DNA of 54,377 bases from Bacteroidota bacterium (GCA_023432985.1 JAEZEQ010000019.1:1-54377), one strand, 5' to 3'. Counted from the stretch's first letter, positions 1 through 8,925 are shown. The notes: generated from the letters alone by a model not told the origin. Numbers and translations: made by a program.

Positions 1-362
1 TAACGCAGCGATACCCTGTCGGTATTTCTGTCACCCGATATGTCTATACCTTTCCAACCACCGGCATTCGAACTAAAATCGGTGTATCCCGAAGTGTCGG
101 CCACCAAAAAACGAATGGGTTTCTCCAAAGTACCTTCTGCCCTCAAACTACCGCTTACGTATATGCCCACTGTATCCATTAAGAGTACAACTGTTCCGGG
201 CCTAATGCACAGGTCGTTTATATACATATCAGTATAAACCCGAACGGTATCTTTCCAAAGAGTGCTGTAGCCCAATTCTTCTTTCGAATCCACATAATTT
301 TGAGCATGAACAATTTGTCCCACCAAAAAAATACACTGATATAAAATAAAATATTTCTTCAT
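1..362 (-). CDS. Exported beta-helix-like protein, 5' part only
   Basis: Reading frame open from an ATG at 362 to the left edge, about 120 codons, so the C-terminus is outside the window. It begins with a signal peptide (MKKYFILYQCIFLVGQIVHA, then QN). Residues 55-110 have the pattern of right-handed parallel beta-helix proteins: 'GTVVLLMDTVGIYVSGSL', then 'AEGTLEKPIRFLV' and 'GGWKGIDI'. Such proteins are usually exported polysaccharide-active or surface proteins; the substrate cannot be told. Its ATG overlaps the TGA of the upstream lipoprotein gene in ATGA, so the two are probably translationally coupled and share the promoter near 1290. A T9SS sorting domain may lie beyond the edge but is not visible. 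Confidence 0.7.
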   Translation of the reverse strand, partial: MKKYFILYQCIFLVGQIVHAQNYVDSKEELGYSTLWKDTVRVYTDMYINDLCIRPGTVVLLMDTVGIYVSGSLRAEGTLEKPIRFLVADTSGYTDFSSNAGGWKGIDISGDRNTDRVSLR

Positions 363-1264
363 TGCATGGTATGGTTTAAATATCCATAAGATGGAAATAC
401 CGCATGATATGAAAATGGGGGTGGACTGTATTGTGTCTTTTCATGAGGTTCAATTACAACTTCAGCAGGCAATTTACCTACCGGCTTAAAATAGTTGCAT
501 ATATAAATATATGCTGGAAGATAGGTGACAGAAGCCTGATAATACCCTATTCTAGGACAACCGTCCCATTGCTCTTCATGATAGACAGTATGGCTAACAA
601 AATAATAAGGAGGCACAGATACTGTGCCCGTATTTCCGGAAATCTCAACTGTGTTAGTTATATCTGTAAAAAAACCATATAGATAGGTGTCATCAAAATT
701 ATTGTTCAGGAATGTTTTATTTAATCTTGTTTCCAACACATAGGTATAATCTATGCAGGTATCTATAGGCAAATCGCGGTTTACAAAAGCAGATGCTTTT
801 ACACTCCACACTTGTTGGGTAGGATTGTTCTCGTTAAGTATTACATCAATTACATACATTTTACCATCACTTGATGACTCAAACTCCTGTAATAAATCTG
901 TTATTTCTGTAAAAAAGTCACTGATAACACTTCCTTTAATGACCGTATCTCCAGAACTTAAAACTGTTTTAGGCATACTAAACCCATCTTTCGTGAATAA
1001 AGCAGTATAATTGAAATTCGTATCCTTTTCAAACCTGAAACTGTAATTTAATGCAGCTTCTGATAAATACAATGCAGAATCTATGCCCAAATCACCCCAC
1101 GAGCCGCCTTTAGGTATATTGACTTGGTAATAGAATTCATTAAAGGCTTTTAGTCTGTTTACCAAATCAGCATTATCACTTTTAGCGGACTCAACAAACT
1201 CTTTTCGACATGAAAACGATAAAACAACCGAAAACAGAACAAAATAAATCGTTATTTTTTTCAT
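359..1264 (-). CDS. Lipoprotein of unknown function
   Basis: 301 residues. The N-terminus is a lipoprotein signal (MKKITIYFVLFSVVLSFSC) with the lipobox cysteine at residue 19, followed by charged RKEF, so the protein should be anchored in the outer membrane or periplasm. The remainder is polar and rich in aromatic residues and Thr/Asp, with no motif I recognise. Residues 210-260 contain 'YYFVSHTVYHEEQWDGC'. It is the first gene of a two-gene operon with the beta-helix protein, sharing an ATGA overlap, and a well-formed promoter lies 20-50 bases upstream. I cannot assign a function; partner of the downstream exported protein is an inference from the overlap. Confidence 0.75.
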   Translation of the reverse strand: MKKITIYFVLFSVVLSFSCRKEFVESAKSDNADLVNRLKAFNEFYYQVNIPKGGSWGDLGIDSALYLSEAALNYSFRFEKDTNFNYTALFTKDGFSMPKTVLSSGDTVIKGSVISDFFTEITDLLQEFESSSDGKMYVIDVILNENNPTQQVWSVKASAFVNRDLPIDTCIDYTYVLETRLNKTFLNNNFDDTYLYGFFTDITNTVEISGNTGTVSVPPYYFVSHTVYHEEQWDGCPRIGYYQASVTYLPAYIYICNYFKPVGKLPAEVVIEPHEKTQYSPPPFSYHAVFPSYGYLNHTMQ

Positions 1265-1284
1265 TACATTATCTTTCTAATTTT

Positions 1285-1314
1285 CAAATATATAAAAAAA
1301 ATATTAATAAACAA
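1285..1314 (-). promoter_or_regulatory. Bacteroidota-type promoter
   Basis: On the minus strand TTG (1314-1312, within TTTG) is followed after exactly 19 bases by TATATTTG (1292-1285), matching the known Bacteroidota -33/-7 consensus. It lies 20 bases before the ATG of the lipoprotein gene at 1264, so it should drive the lipoprotein and beta-helix genes. Confidence 0.65.
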
Positions 1315-1469
1315 ACAAGCAATTAAGCACTAATGAAATCTATATTCCGGATATTTCACAATAAAAAAAACATAAAAACAAATCTCATAAAAAAATAAAC
1401 CTGGAGTCTATAATCCTTATTTTTTGTTTAAATTTTATCCGATAGGCAACTTTTTTCGTATAATTGGGT

Positions 1470-2246
1470 ATGCGTTTTGTTTTTTCATTCTTACTCTTCG
1501 GATTCGTTGGTTTTTTGAATGCCACACATTATTATACGCGAAGCGGTGAATTCGCCGGCGCATACGACCATTTTAATCCGAATATTGCCCTAATAGACCA
1601 CGATTTCGCCAGTGGGAAAGACACCATTATTGAATTTCCAATTTCGGCTCGGGAATTTCATATCGTTGCAAAAATAGTGCGTTTAGAAAGTTTAAGGGGC
1701 GATGCAGACGAGGTGTTATATATTGCGCACACCGTAAACAATAGAGCCAAACAATTGGGTACAACGATGTATGCTTTATTAATGACCGGATTTTCTTCGG
1801 TTAAAAGTTACCATAAAACAGAATTAAGTCCCCAAGACACCTCTTATGGAGCCCGCAATGCACGAGCGGCCGTATTGGATGTATTATTAGGAAATCCGGA
1901 TCCGACTCACGGGGCCACCTTTTGGGATGGAACCGACTTTTTGGCCTGGGGTTTACAATCGCCGAATGGCACACCTCAAAATAAATTCGAGGAATACCAT
2001 TGCATAGAAATTCCTGAAGATATTTATCAGGCATATTTATACAACCATGTGCTTCGATACAATGAGCAAGTTGTTCGTTATTCGCGTCGGGAATATGATT
2101 TTCCGGCCGAGGTATTTGTGCGCACCGAAAATTGGCAAGACGATTGCTTTGCCTATAAAACAGGAAGTCGTTCTCCCTATAGAATTGAGGCCACAGCAAC
2201 AGCCGGGTTTACTATTTTCTGGAAAATGTATGAATACAGAGAATAG
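1470..2246 (+). CDS. Exported lysozyme-like (SleB-like) protein
   Basis: 258 residues from the ATG at 1470; a TTG two codons earlier is less likely because the signal peptide starts MRFVFSFLLFGFVGF. After the signal, residues about 70-165 follow the pattern of SleB-type cell-wall hydrolases: an early Glu (RLESLRGDADE), 'VLYIAHTVNNRA', then an Ala-rich helix 'AAVLDVLLGNPDPTHGATFW'. In SleB enzymes the Glu is catalytic and the 'G..DPT.GA..F' loop helps shape the cleft. This suggests muralytic or glycan-cleaving activity in the periplasm or outside, but the match is by eye and distant. It is convergent with the aminotransferase gene, 4 bases apart. The 205 bases upstream are AT-rich with no convincing promoter. 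Confidence 0.5.
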   Translation: MRFVFSFLLFGFVGFLNATHYYTRSGEFAGAYDHFNPNIALIDHDFASGKDTIIEFPISAREFHIVAKIVRLESLRGDADEVLYIAHTVNNRAKQLGTTMYALLMTGFSSVKSYHKTELSPQDTSYGARNARAAVLDVLLGNPDPTHGATFWDGTDFLAWGLQSPNGTPQNKFEEYHCIEIPEDIYQAYLYNHVLRYNEQVVRYSRREYDFPAEVFVRTENWQDDCFAYKTGSRSPYRIEATATAGFTIFWKMYEYRE

Positions 2247-2250
2247 AGAT

Positions 2251-3441
2251 TTATAATTTCTCTAAAGCAATTTTAATTCTACCTATACTTTCTCTGATTT
2301 CTTTTTCGGATGCGGCATAACTTATGCGAATAAATTCCGGCATTCCAAATGCACTTCCCGGAGTTATAACCACATGTGCTTCGTAGGCTAAATACATACA
2401 AAGATCTTTCGCATCATTCATGATTTTCCCGTTAAAGGTTTTACCTAAATATGCACTAGCATCGGCAAATACATAGAATGCCCCTTGGGGCACATTACAG
2501 ACTAGTCCGGGTATTTCTTTCAATGCCTCTAAAACAATGCCTCTACGACGAAGAAATTCTTGTTTCATATAATCCACTTCCTTCGGATCTGCTTGCAACG
2601 CTGCTATGGCGGCACGCTGGGTAATAGAACAGGTAGCGGAAGTATATTGCCCTTGAATTTTATTACAAGCCTTTACGATTTCTTCATTTGCACCTATATA
2701 TCCAAATCTCCAGCCGGTCATAGCAAAGCCTTTACTCAGTCCATTCACCGTTATTACACGGTCGCGTATGCTTGGGAAAGCTGCTAAACTCTGATTATTT
2801 CCCTCGTAATTCATGATTTCATATATCTCGTCAGAGATTATAAAAACCTGTGGATGACGCTCAAAAACTTCGACCCAAGCTGCCATTTCTTCTTTACTCA
2901 TAACCGAACCACTCGGGTTGCAAGGCGAACTAAAAATCAGCAATTTAGTCTTTGGAGTAATGGCTGCTTCCAATTGTTGAGCCGAAATTTTAAAATCTGT
3001 TTCTATGCTCGATTTAACCAAAACCGGTACTCCGCCGGCATAATTAACCATATCGAAATAACTCACCCAATAGGGCACAGGCAAAATCACCTCATCGCCT
3101 TCGTCCAATAAAGCAAAAACCACATTGGCTATACTTTGCTTGGCACCGGTAGAACTGAGAATTTCGGTCAATTTATAATCGAGTCCATTATCTCTTTTAA
3201 ACTTAAGCTGAATGGCTTCAAGCACCTCTTTATATCCGGGTACAGGTGTATAATGCGAGAAATTATTATCTATGGCTTCGTGAGCGGCCTTTTTAATAAA
3301 ATCGGGGGTGTCAAAATCGGGTTCCCCTAAAGACAAATTGATCACATCATGGCCCTGTTCTTTCAGTTCGCGACTCAAACGAGCCATAGCTAATGTCTCG
3401 CTCTCCCCTAATTTGCTTACTTTTTTCGAAATGAAACTCAT
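2251..3441 (-). CDS. aspC: Pyridoxal-phosphate aminotransferase, aspartate type
   Basis: 396 residues, usual for class I aminotransferases (fold type I, subgroup I-gamma, like the Thermus aspartate enzyme). Visible landmarks: 'INLSLGEPDFDTPDFI' near the N-terminus, 'FSSPCNPSGSVMS' with the Asn that contacts the cofactor ring, 'ISDEIYE' with the Asp pairing with the pyridine nitrogen, and 'GLSKGFAMTGWRFGY' with the Schiff-base lysine K237. The C-terminal 'FIRISYAAS' carries the Arg that holds the substrate carboxylate. It likely exchanges amino groups between aspartate and 2-oxoglutarate in the cytoplasm; related enzymes also accept prephenate or aromatic acids, so substrate is less sure than family. 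It has its own promoter with a flanking palindrome. Confidence 0.9.
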   Translation of the reverse strand: MSFISKKVSKLGESETLAMARLSRELKEQGHDVINLSLGEPDFDTPDFIKKAAHEAIDNNFSHYTPVPGYKEVLEAIQLKFKRDNGLDYKLTEILSSTGAKQSIANVVFALLDEGDEVILPVPYWVSYFDMVNYAGGVPVLVKSSIETDFKISAQQLEAAITPKTKLLIFSSPCNPSGSVMSKEEMAAWVEVFERHPQVFIISDEIYEIMNYEGNNQSLAAFPSIRDRVITVNGLSKGFAMTGWRFGYIGANEEIVKACNKIQGQYTSATCSITQRAAIAALQADPKEVDYMKQEFLRRRGIVLEALKEIPGLVCNVPQGAFYVFADASAYLGKTFNGKIMNDAKDLCMYLAYEAHVVITPGSAFGMPEFIRISYAASEKEIRESIGRIKIALEKL

Positions 3442-3457
3442 TTATCTTTTCTATTTT

Positions 3458-3493
3458 GGTTGTAAACGTACAAAAAAAATTGACTTTACAACC
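3458..3493. promoter_or_regulatory. Inverted repeat around aminotransferase promoter
   Basis: GGTTGTAAA at 3458-3466 is repeated as its exact reverse complement TTTACAACC at 3485-3493, separated by 18 bases. On the minus strand the right arm contains the -33 TTG (3491-3489) and the left arm ends in the -7 TACGTTTA (3470-3463), with an 18-base spacer. A dimeric regulator binding both arms would cover the promoter. This operator role is inference; the symmetry itself is plain in the sequence. Confidence 0.45.
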
Positions 3494-3565
3494 TAATTTT
3501 ATAATATATTAAAACCTTCTGCATGCATAACAAAATCAAGCTTTACAGAAGATTTAATTTCATAA

Positions 3566-3597
3566 AAAATCCCCGACTCAAAAAAGTCGAGGATTTT
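3566..3597 (-). terminator. Rho-independent terminator of the T9SS Ig-repeat gene
   Basis: 13-base arms, AAAATCCCCGACT at 3566-3578 and AGTCGAGGATTTT at 3585-3597, with a 6-base loop. The single mismatch becomes a U-G pair only in minus-strand RNA, and a T run follows on that strand, fixing the direction. It lies 22 bases after the stop codon at 3619. Confidence 0.8.
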
Positions 3598-3618
3598 CTA
3601 AAAAAACCAATATATAGA

Positions 3619-6438
3619 TTAGTTCGAACGAACGAGTTTAGCGTGGAAAACATTACCATTTTCAATCAAACGTAGCACATAAACGCCAGCTTGAGCAGGA
3701 GCTGGAATAGTGTTCCATCCTTGAGTTGTATTATTGGTAGTGTATATAGTACGTCCACTCATATCAATTAATTGAAGAGTAGGTTGAACGAAGTTCGACT
3801 CAGTAAAGTTGATAGCCCAATAATCTAATTGGTTAATCACTAAAATTTGTTGACCTTCAGCTTCAACTAAACCAACACTTTCTACAGTTACTTCGTAAGA
3901 GGCGGTGGTATCTGTATCATCCCATTGATTTTTCACTACACAAGCAACATTATAAACGCCAGGAGTATCGAAACCAGCAGAGTGAGTAGCAGAAGTAACA
4001 GCGGGATTAAATGGAGTAAAAGTTGAGCCATTTAAAGTACCCCAAGAGAAAGTACTATTTGGATGAGTAGAAATGGCAGTTACAGGGAAACCAGTAGATC
4101 CAACGAAGATAAATTGCGGAGAAGTACTAGTAATTAAAGCTTCAAATTGAACTACTTCACCAGTAACATTACCAGAAACACCTGTCACAACAGGATCATC
4201 AGATAATACACGGAATTGATAGTTACCACCATTAACGTGGTTATTAGGGATATTTAAAGTAATTGGAGCTACCACATCACTCGCCAAAGTACCAACTACA
4301 GTACTATTTATGAAATCACCTGTTTCGTCAGACATTTCAACTGTGAATGTATTTCCAGCATTGAAAAGTACATTTGAGGTGAAGTCTAAAGTAGTTTGAA
4401 CATTTGCATTTGGAGAAAGGTAGAATACAGAATCAGAAAGTGAAACTGTTTTAATAGTAGTACCATTTGTAACAATTATTTCGACTTCATTACTTGTAAT
4501 TGAGTCGCCATGTGCATTTACAGATCTAGCTACAACGTAGAATGTACCTATAGTTGGGAAGTTAGGAGTGTAAGATGCACCAGTTTCAGATGGACTAAAA
4601 TCTATATATGGACCACCTGAAACAGTTGCAAATTTCCAAACACGAGAAGCAGATTGAGATTCAGTAACTGAAATAGTTGAACCATTCATATTATATTCAA
4701 TAGTTTGAGTTGCTGTTGGAGCAATTGAATTAGAGAATTGATCTACCACTAAATCAACACCATTATCACTTCCTATTAAAGGGAAATCAGATGAAACTAC
4801 ACGAATTCTATAACCAGCACCTGTTGGTGTATTTGATGGAATACTAGCATTGATTGTACCAGAAATTGAACCATTTGCAGTTCCAATTGCAACCGGAGCA
4901 GCAAATGAACCATTTGCATCTGATAATTCAGCAGTAAATACATTAGCCGCATTCAGCGTACCACCATTTACAGTAAATGGAACCGTTACACTTGCATTTG
5001 GTGCCGATGCACTAAATTCGAATGGAGACCCAGCAATAGTACCAGTAACTATATTCACGTTACTTACAGTAACTTCAACTTCATTCGAAATATAAGTCTG
5101 ACCCATAATTTGACTTTCACAAACTACATAATACGTACCAATTGTAGAGAAGTTTGGAGTATAAGTAGTTCCTGTTTCAGCTGGAGCAAATGAAGAATAA
5201 GGCCCGCCTGAAGTAGTAGCAAATTTCCACTCGCGTGAAGTAGCTGTTACCGATTCGTTCACCGTTAACGTAGTACCATTGGTTGATAAAATTAAGTTTT
5301 GAGGAGCAGATGGAGATACAGAATTTCCAATATAAGTGATTGAAATATTTGAAGCAAAAGTACTATAGATAGCACCTATAGAACTTGCCCACACTCTAAT
5401 TTTATAATTCGTGCCACTTGCCGTACCAGCAGGAATTACAGCATTTATTGTTCCTGCATCGGAACCCGCAGTAGTAGTATTGTATGTGCCTATATTAACA
5501 GGGTTTGCAAAAGAACCTGAAGCATCTGATAATTGTGCTGTAATAACTGTACCAACAGGTACTTTAGCAGGAGGACCACTAATAGTAAATGGTACCGACA
5601 CGTTTGCACCTGCTGATGCTGATACAAAGTATGAAAGAGGATTGATGGTACCAATATTAAGTTTTGGATTGTAAATCAATTCAACATCGTCAACATAAAC
5701 AGTATCACCAGCAGTACCACCACCTGCATCTTTATTAGTAGTAAATGTTATTAAGATATAGGCTGGATTTGTAGATCCACCCACTGCTGTGTAAAATGGA
5801 ACAGAAAAACGTTGCCATACATAATTGGTTCCGTTATATGTCCTGTTATAATTAAGTGTTGCTTTAGCTACTCTATTTGCTAAAGCACCAGTAGGATCTT
5901 TATAATTTGAATTATCATGAATAACAGCATTCATACGTGCTTGGTCCGTAGTAGATCCATTTTTAGGAATGAATTTAGCCCAGAACACTACTGAATCTGG
6001 TACTTCTGTTAATGGCATTCTAAAATTAGCATCCGTTGAAATGGTCATATTGTGATTCTTCGAACTATCATTTGCTGTAGTACTTCCAATACGAATCTGA
6101 CCTGAAGTCATATTTCCATTCGCAACGATTCCTAATGCACTTGTAGACCAAATTTTAGCACTAGAACTTCCGGTTGAACCTGGTCGTGTATGATTGGATT
6201 GTGATAGTCTTTGCTCTGTAGCAGTAGGACATGCTATACCAGATAAAAAACCCACATCACAATTTGCAGTTTTGAAAGAGTTCCAATTTTGTGGTTCTTG
6301 GTTTGCTGCACCTGGATTATCCCATAATTCAAAACCTCCATTTACCAATTGGGGATAACTCTGTGCATGCAGCGTTACGCCTGTTCCCAACACAATGGCT
6401 AAAATGAAAATTACTCGGTTAAGTAAAGATTTAATCAT
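3619..6438 (-). CDS. T9SS-secreted Ig-like repeat surface protein
   Basis: 939 residues. Signal peptide (to about residue 25, ending 'LHAQ'), then a region starting 'YPQLVNGGFELWDN' with 'WNSF' that resembles the carbohydrate-binding-like jelly-roll modules of Bacteroidota surface proteins (to about residue 250). Next come alternating repeats: 'VSVPFTISG..' type beta modules (three copies, near 270, 465 and 640) and Ig-like modules with 'SREWKFATTSGGPYSSF' and its near copy 'SRVWKFATVSGGPYIDF'. A PKD-like module follows, then a C-terminal T9SS type A sorting domain (about 870-939) with 'LQLIDMSGRTIY' and ending 'VFHAKLVRSN'. It should be exported through the outer membrane and attached or released. 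It has its own promoter and terminator. The ligand is unknown. Confidence 0.85.
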   Translation of the reverse strand: MIKSLLNRVIFILAIVLGTGVTLHAQSYPQLVNGGFELWDNPGAANQEPQNWNSFKTANCDVGFLSGIACPTATEQRLSQSNHTRPGSTGSSSAKIWSTSALGIVANGNMTSGQIRIGSTTANDSSKNHNMTISTDANFRMPLTEVPDSVVFWAKFIPKNGSTTDQARMNAVIHDNSNYKDPTGALANRVAKATLNYNRTYNGTNYVWQRFSVPFYTAVGGSTNPAYILITFTTNKDAGGGTAGDTVYVDDVELIYNPKLNIGTINPLSYFVSASAGANVSVPFTISGPPAKVPVGTVITAQLSDASGSFANPVNIGTYNTTTAGSDAGTINAVIPAGTASGTNYKIRVWASSIGAIYSTFASNISITYIGNSVSPSAPQNLILSTNGTTLTVNESVTATSREWKFATTSGGPYSSFAPAETGTTYTPNFSTIGTYYVVCESQIMGQTYISNEVEVTVSNVNIVTGTIAGSPFEFSASAPNASVTVPFTVNGGTLNAANVFTAELSDANGSFAAPVAIGTANGSISGTINASIPSNTPTGAGYRIRVVSSDFPLIGSDNGVDLVVDQFSNSIAPTATQTIEYNMNGSTISVTESQSASRVWKFATVSGGPYIDFSPSETGASYTPNFPTIGTFYVVARSVNAHGDSITSNEVEIIVTNGTTIKTVSLSDSVFYLSPNANVQTTLDFTSNVLFNAGNTFTVEMSDETGDFINSTVVGTLASDVVAPITLNIPNNHVNGGNYQFRVLSDDPVVTGVSGNVTGEVVQFEALITSTSPQFIFVGSTGFPVTAISTHPNSTFSWGTLNGSTFTPFNPAVTSATHSAGFDTPGVYNVACVVKNQWDDTDTTASYEVTVESVGLVEAEGQQILVINQLDYWAINFTESNFVQPTLQLIDMSGRTIYTTNNTTQGWNTIPAPAQAGVYVLRLIENGNVFHAKLVRSN

Positions 6439-6516
6439 AGTTGTTTTTATTCGTTATATAATAGTTTAAGTTAATGACGCGACGCGCGCGACATAGTAAG
6501 GCGATTAAGCCGGCCG

Positions 6517-6546
6517 AAAAGTTACAATTTATTTCAACAAAAACAA
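6517..6546 (-). promoter_or_regulatory. Promoter with GC-rich leader
   Basis: TTG at 6546-6544, 19-base spacer, TAACTTTT at 6524-6517 on the minus strand. Transcription would begin near 6510, giving a leader of about 70 bases before the ATG at 6438. That leader contains an unusually GC-rich segment (GCCGGC at about 6509-6514 and alternating CGCG around 6479-6491) in otherwise AT-rich surroundings. Confidence 0.5.
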
Positions 6547-6568
6547 TAAACCATTCATTATCAGATAT

Positions 6569-6602
6569 AAAAAAATGCCGCAACGTAAATAACATTGCGG
6601 CA
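6569..6602 (-). terminator. Rho-independent terminator of the AIM24 gene
   Basis: Arms TGCCGCAACG (6576-6585) and CATTGCGGCA (6593-6602) pair fully in minus-strand RNA (one U-G pair); seven T follow on that strand at 6575-6569. It lies 55 bases past the stop at 6657. Confidence 0.85.
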
Positions 6603-6656
6603 ATGCCTATATAAAAATCCGCATTAGGGATTCCTTTCCATCAAAAAAGTTCAGTT

Positions 6657-7451
6657 TTATATTCCATCTCCATCGAGCAGATTTCCTAATCCCCCGAGCA
6701 GGCTACCTTCTTCCTTTTTACCGCCGGGACTGGCATAAGTAAGAATTCTACCTGCGAGTCGGCTTATGGGCAGGGTTTGCAACCATACTTTTCCGGGACC
6801 GCTGAGGCTGGCATAGAAAAAGCCCTCTCCGCCAAATATTTTATTGCGTATACCTTTCACCAATTCGATTTGATAATCGACACCTTGTGTAAACCCTACT
6901 ATACAACCCGTATCGATTTTCAATTTTTCGCCGGGTTGCAATTCCCGTTCTATAATATGACCACCTGCATGTAAGAAGGCCATTCCGTCTCCTTCCAGTT
7001 TTTGCATAATAAAACCTTCTCCGCCAAAGAGTCCGGTTCCCAATTTACGTTGAAATTCAATACCCACCGAAACCCCTTTTGCAGCGCATAAAAATGCATC
7101 CTTCTGACAAATAATTTTACCGCCCATCTGACTCAGGTCTGCGGCGATAATGCGTCCCGGATAGGGAGATGCAAAAGACACCTGTTTCACAGCTCCCGTT
7201 TGGTTGGTATAGGTAGTCATAAACAAACTTTCACCGGTAATCAATCTTTTTCCGGCACTGAGCAATTTGCCCATAATACCTCCCGAACTTTGGCTTCCAT
7301 CCCCAAAAATAGTAGCCATTTCGATTCCATTATCCATATACATAAAAGAGCCTGATTCGGCGATCACCGTTTCATTGGGATCGAGTTGGATTTCCACGCA
7401 TTGCATTTCGTGTCCGTGAATCTGATAATCGATTTCGTGATTCTGTTTCAT
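6657..7451 (-). CDS. AIM24 / TIGR00266 family protein
   Basis: 264 residues, normal for the family. The N-terminal 'HEMQCVEIQLDPNETVIAE' and 'SGSFMYMD', then 'GESLFMTTYTN', 'PGRIIAADL', 'GGEGFIMQKLEGDG' and 'GGEGFFYASLSGPGKVWLQT' are the repeated glycine-rich strands of the AIM24 beta-prism fold. The mitochondrial relative AIM24 helps organise the inner membrane; the bacterial members are of unknown function and are often next to stress or membrane genes. No signal peptide or membrane segment is seen, so it is probably cytoplasmic. It is a single-gene unit with its own promoter and terminator. Confidence 0.88.
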   Translation of the reverse strand: MKQNHEIDYQIHGHEMQCVEIQLDPNETVIAESGSFMYMDNGIEMATIFGDGSQSSGGIMGKLLSAGKRLITGESLFMTTYTNQTGAVKQVSFASPYPGRIIAADLSQMGGKIICQKDAFLCAAKGVSVGIEFQRKLGTGLFGGEGFIMQKLEGDGMAFLHAGGHIIERELQPGEKLKIDTGCIVGFTQGVDYQIELVKGIRNKIFGGEGFFYASLSGPGKVWLQTLPISRLAGRILTYASPGGKKEEGSLLGGLGNLLDGDGI

Positions 7452-7467
7452 TTTACTAAATTTTGAA

Positions 7468-7498
7468 TAAAAGTAGTATGCATAGAAATATTACGCAA
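7468..7498 (-). promoter_or_regulatory. Promoter of the AIM24 gene
   Basis: TTG at 7498-7496 and TACTTTTA at 7475-7468 on the minus strand, 20-base spacer, 16 bases before the ATG at 7451. Confidence 0.5.
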
Positions 7499-7555
7499 AA
7501 AAATAAGGGCGAATTGAGCATAATGGGCCACCAATACACAAGTATGGCGGTCGAA

Positions 7556-8086
7556 TCAGGGTTTATCTTTTAAATCTTTCTCCAAATTATTCTCTCCTAA
7601 ATTCACCTTAAATTGAGTTGCAAACACGGCTTGTGCGGCCAGAAAATCGTCGTTTACCTGCTTACTTCTTTCTTCGATGCGCATCAATACATTTTGAAAA
7701 CGTTGGGCATTATTGCTTATGTCCATTCCTTCGTCCACAATGGCGATAATATCCATATATTCATTCTGGGCTACAGATTTATACATAGCAAAGAGGCGCA
7801 GGGCAGCTTCTTTGAATTGTGTATTTCCTTTGTAGGGGGATAAAGATTTCAGTTCTTGGGTAGATAAGTCGACCTGTTGCAATACCAGAGCATGTTTTTC
7901 GGTCATACTTTTCTTTTTTCCTTTTCCGCAGGCTTGCATAAAATCCTGAATAGCCATTCCGATTTTATTTTGTTCTTGAATTATAAAATCGTTGTAGTCG
8001 ACTGCATACTGAAAAGTTTTTTGGGCAAGCAAACTTGGACTTGTTGCCATGAACAACAAAAACATGGAAAAAATAAACTGTCTCAT
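7556..8086 (-). CDS. Small exported helical protein, unknown function
   Basis: 176 residues with a clear signal peptide (MRQFIFSMFLLFMATSPSLL, then AQ). The mature part is predicted almost wholly helical and charged, with a Lys-rich patch 'CGKGKKKSMTEKH' near residue 57 and amphipathic helices such as 'AALRLFAMYKSVAQ'. The overall form is like the four-helix periplasmic proteins often seen in Bacteroidota, but I do not recognise the family. It is divergent from the DUF2797 gene with 42 bases between them, so the two may share a control region. Confidence 0.7.
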   Translation of the reverse strand: MRQFIFSMFLLFMATSPSLLAQKTFQYAVDYNDFIIQEQNKIGMAIQDFMQACGKGKKKSMTEKHALVLQQVDLSTQELKSLSPYKGNTQFKEAALRLFAMYKSVAQNEYMDIIAIVDEGMDISNNAQRFQNVLMRIEERSKQVNDDFLAAQAVFATQFKVNLGENNLEKDLKDKP

Positions 8087-8097
8087 AAATGAATAAT

Positions 8098-8105
8098 TAC
8101 CTTTG
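8098..8105 (+). promoter_or_regulatory. -7 element of the DUF2797 gene
   Basis: TACCTTTG, an exact match to the Bacteroidota -7 consensus, 23 bases before the ATG at 8129. The -33 is weak (CTG at 8078, 17-base spacer). Confidence 0.5.
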
Positions 8106-8128
8106 TAAAGTTACACAAAATTAATGCC

Positions 8129-8923
8129 ATGAAAGTAAGCGGAAATTTGATAAAAATGAAAACAGTTGCGGGAGATCCGATACAATATAGTCTGACTTTG
8201 GGTACAGAGCGCGTTGAAATAAACGAATTACTGGGTCAAAAAATAAAGTTGGATTATGCTCATGAGATACATTGTATTGTGTGTGGAAGGCGCACGCCTA
8301 AGAGTTTTGCGCAGGGACTGTGTTATCCTTGTTTTCGGGATTCGCCGGAAAATTCAGATTGCATCATCAGGCCCGAATTATGCCGGGGTCATTTGGGTGA
8401 GGGTCGGGATCCGGAATGGGAAAAGGCCCACCATGTGCAGCCCCATACGGTCTATTTGGCCTTAAGCAGCGATATAAAAGTAGGGGTTACGCGCGACACG
8501 CAGATACCTACGCGCTGGATAGATCAGGGTGCATCCCAAGCCTTAATATTTGCAAAGACAAGCAATCGTTACCAAGCGGGGATGATAGAAGTAGCCCTAA
8601 AGGCTCATATACAAGACAAAACCAATTGGCAGCGCATGCTAAAAAATCAGGTTTCAGACAAATCATTACTCGAGGCAAAAGGCGCCATGTATAACCTCCT
8701 GCCCGATATGTGGAAAAGCTTTGTAGTGCCCGATAAAGAAATAGTAGAATTGCATTATCCGGTAATCCGTTATCCCGAAAAAGTAATCAGTCAGAATTTA
8801 GATAAAAACCCGACCCTGGAGGGTATATTAACGGGAATAAAAGGGCAATACTTACTCTTTGAAGACAATAGAGTAATTAATATACGTAATCACAGTGGAT
8901 ATTTGGTCGAACTGAGTGCCTGA
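8129..8923 (+). CDS. DUF2797 protein with zinc-binding cysteines
   Basis: 264 residues. An N-terminal beta region precedes a cysteine cluster, 'CIVCGRRT' then 'GLCYPCF' and further Cys at 'DCII' and 'ELCRGHLG' (residues 50-90), typical of the treble-clef-like zinc site of DUF2797. Next is 'VYLALSSDIKVGVTRDTQI' and 'RWIDQGASQA', which has the two-strand pattern of GIY-YIG nucleases ('YLA..G..KVG.T...R..DQG'). A Glu in 'AGMIEVALKAH' may be the metal-binding residue. The function of DUF2797 proteins is not established; nucleic-acid binding or cleavage in the cytoplasm is inference from the fold. It ends two bases before the convergent lipoprotein gene. Confidence 0.85.
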   Translation: MKVSGNLIKMKTVAGDPIQYSLTLGTERVEINELLGQKIKLDYAHEIHCIVCGRRTPKSFAQGLCYPCFRDSPENSDCIIRPELCRGHLGEGRDPEWEKAHHVQPHTVYLALSSDIKVGVTRDTQIPTRWIDQGASQALIFAKTSNRYQAGMIEVALKAHIQDKTNWQRMLKNQVSDKSLLEAKGAMYNLLPDMWKSFVVPDKEIVELHYPVIRYPEKVISQNLDKNPTLEGILTGIKGQYLLFEDNRVINIRNHSGYLVELSA

Positions 8924-8925
8924 TA

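Noticed and set aside
1801..2199. 132-codon frame opposite the lysozyme-like gene
   Set aside because: It is antisense to a gene with a signal peptide and family pattern, and lacks its own.
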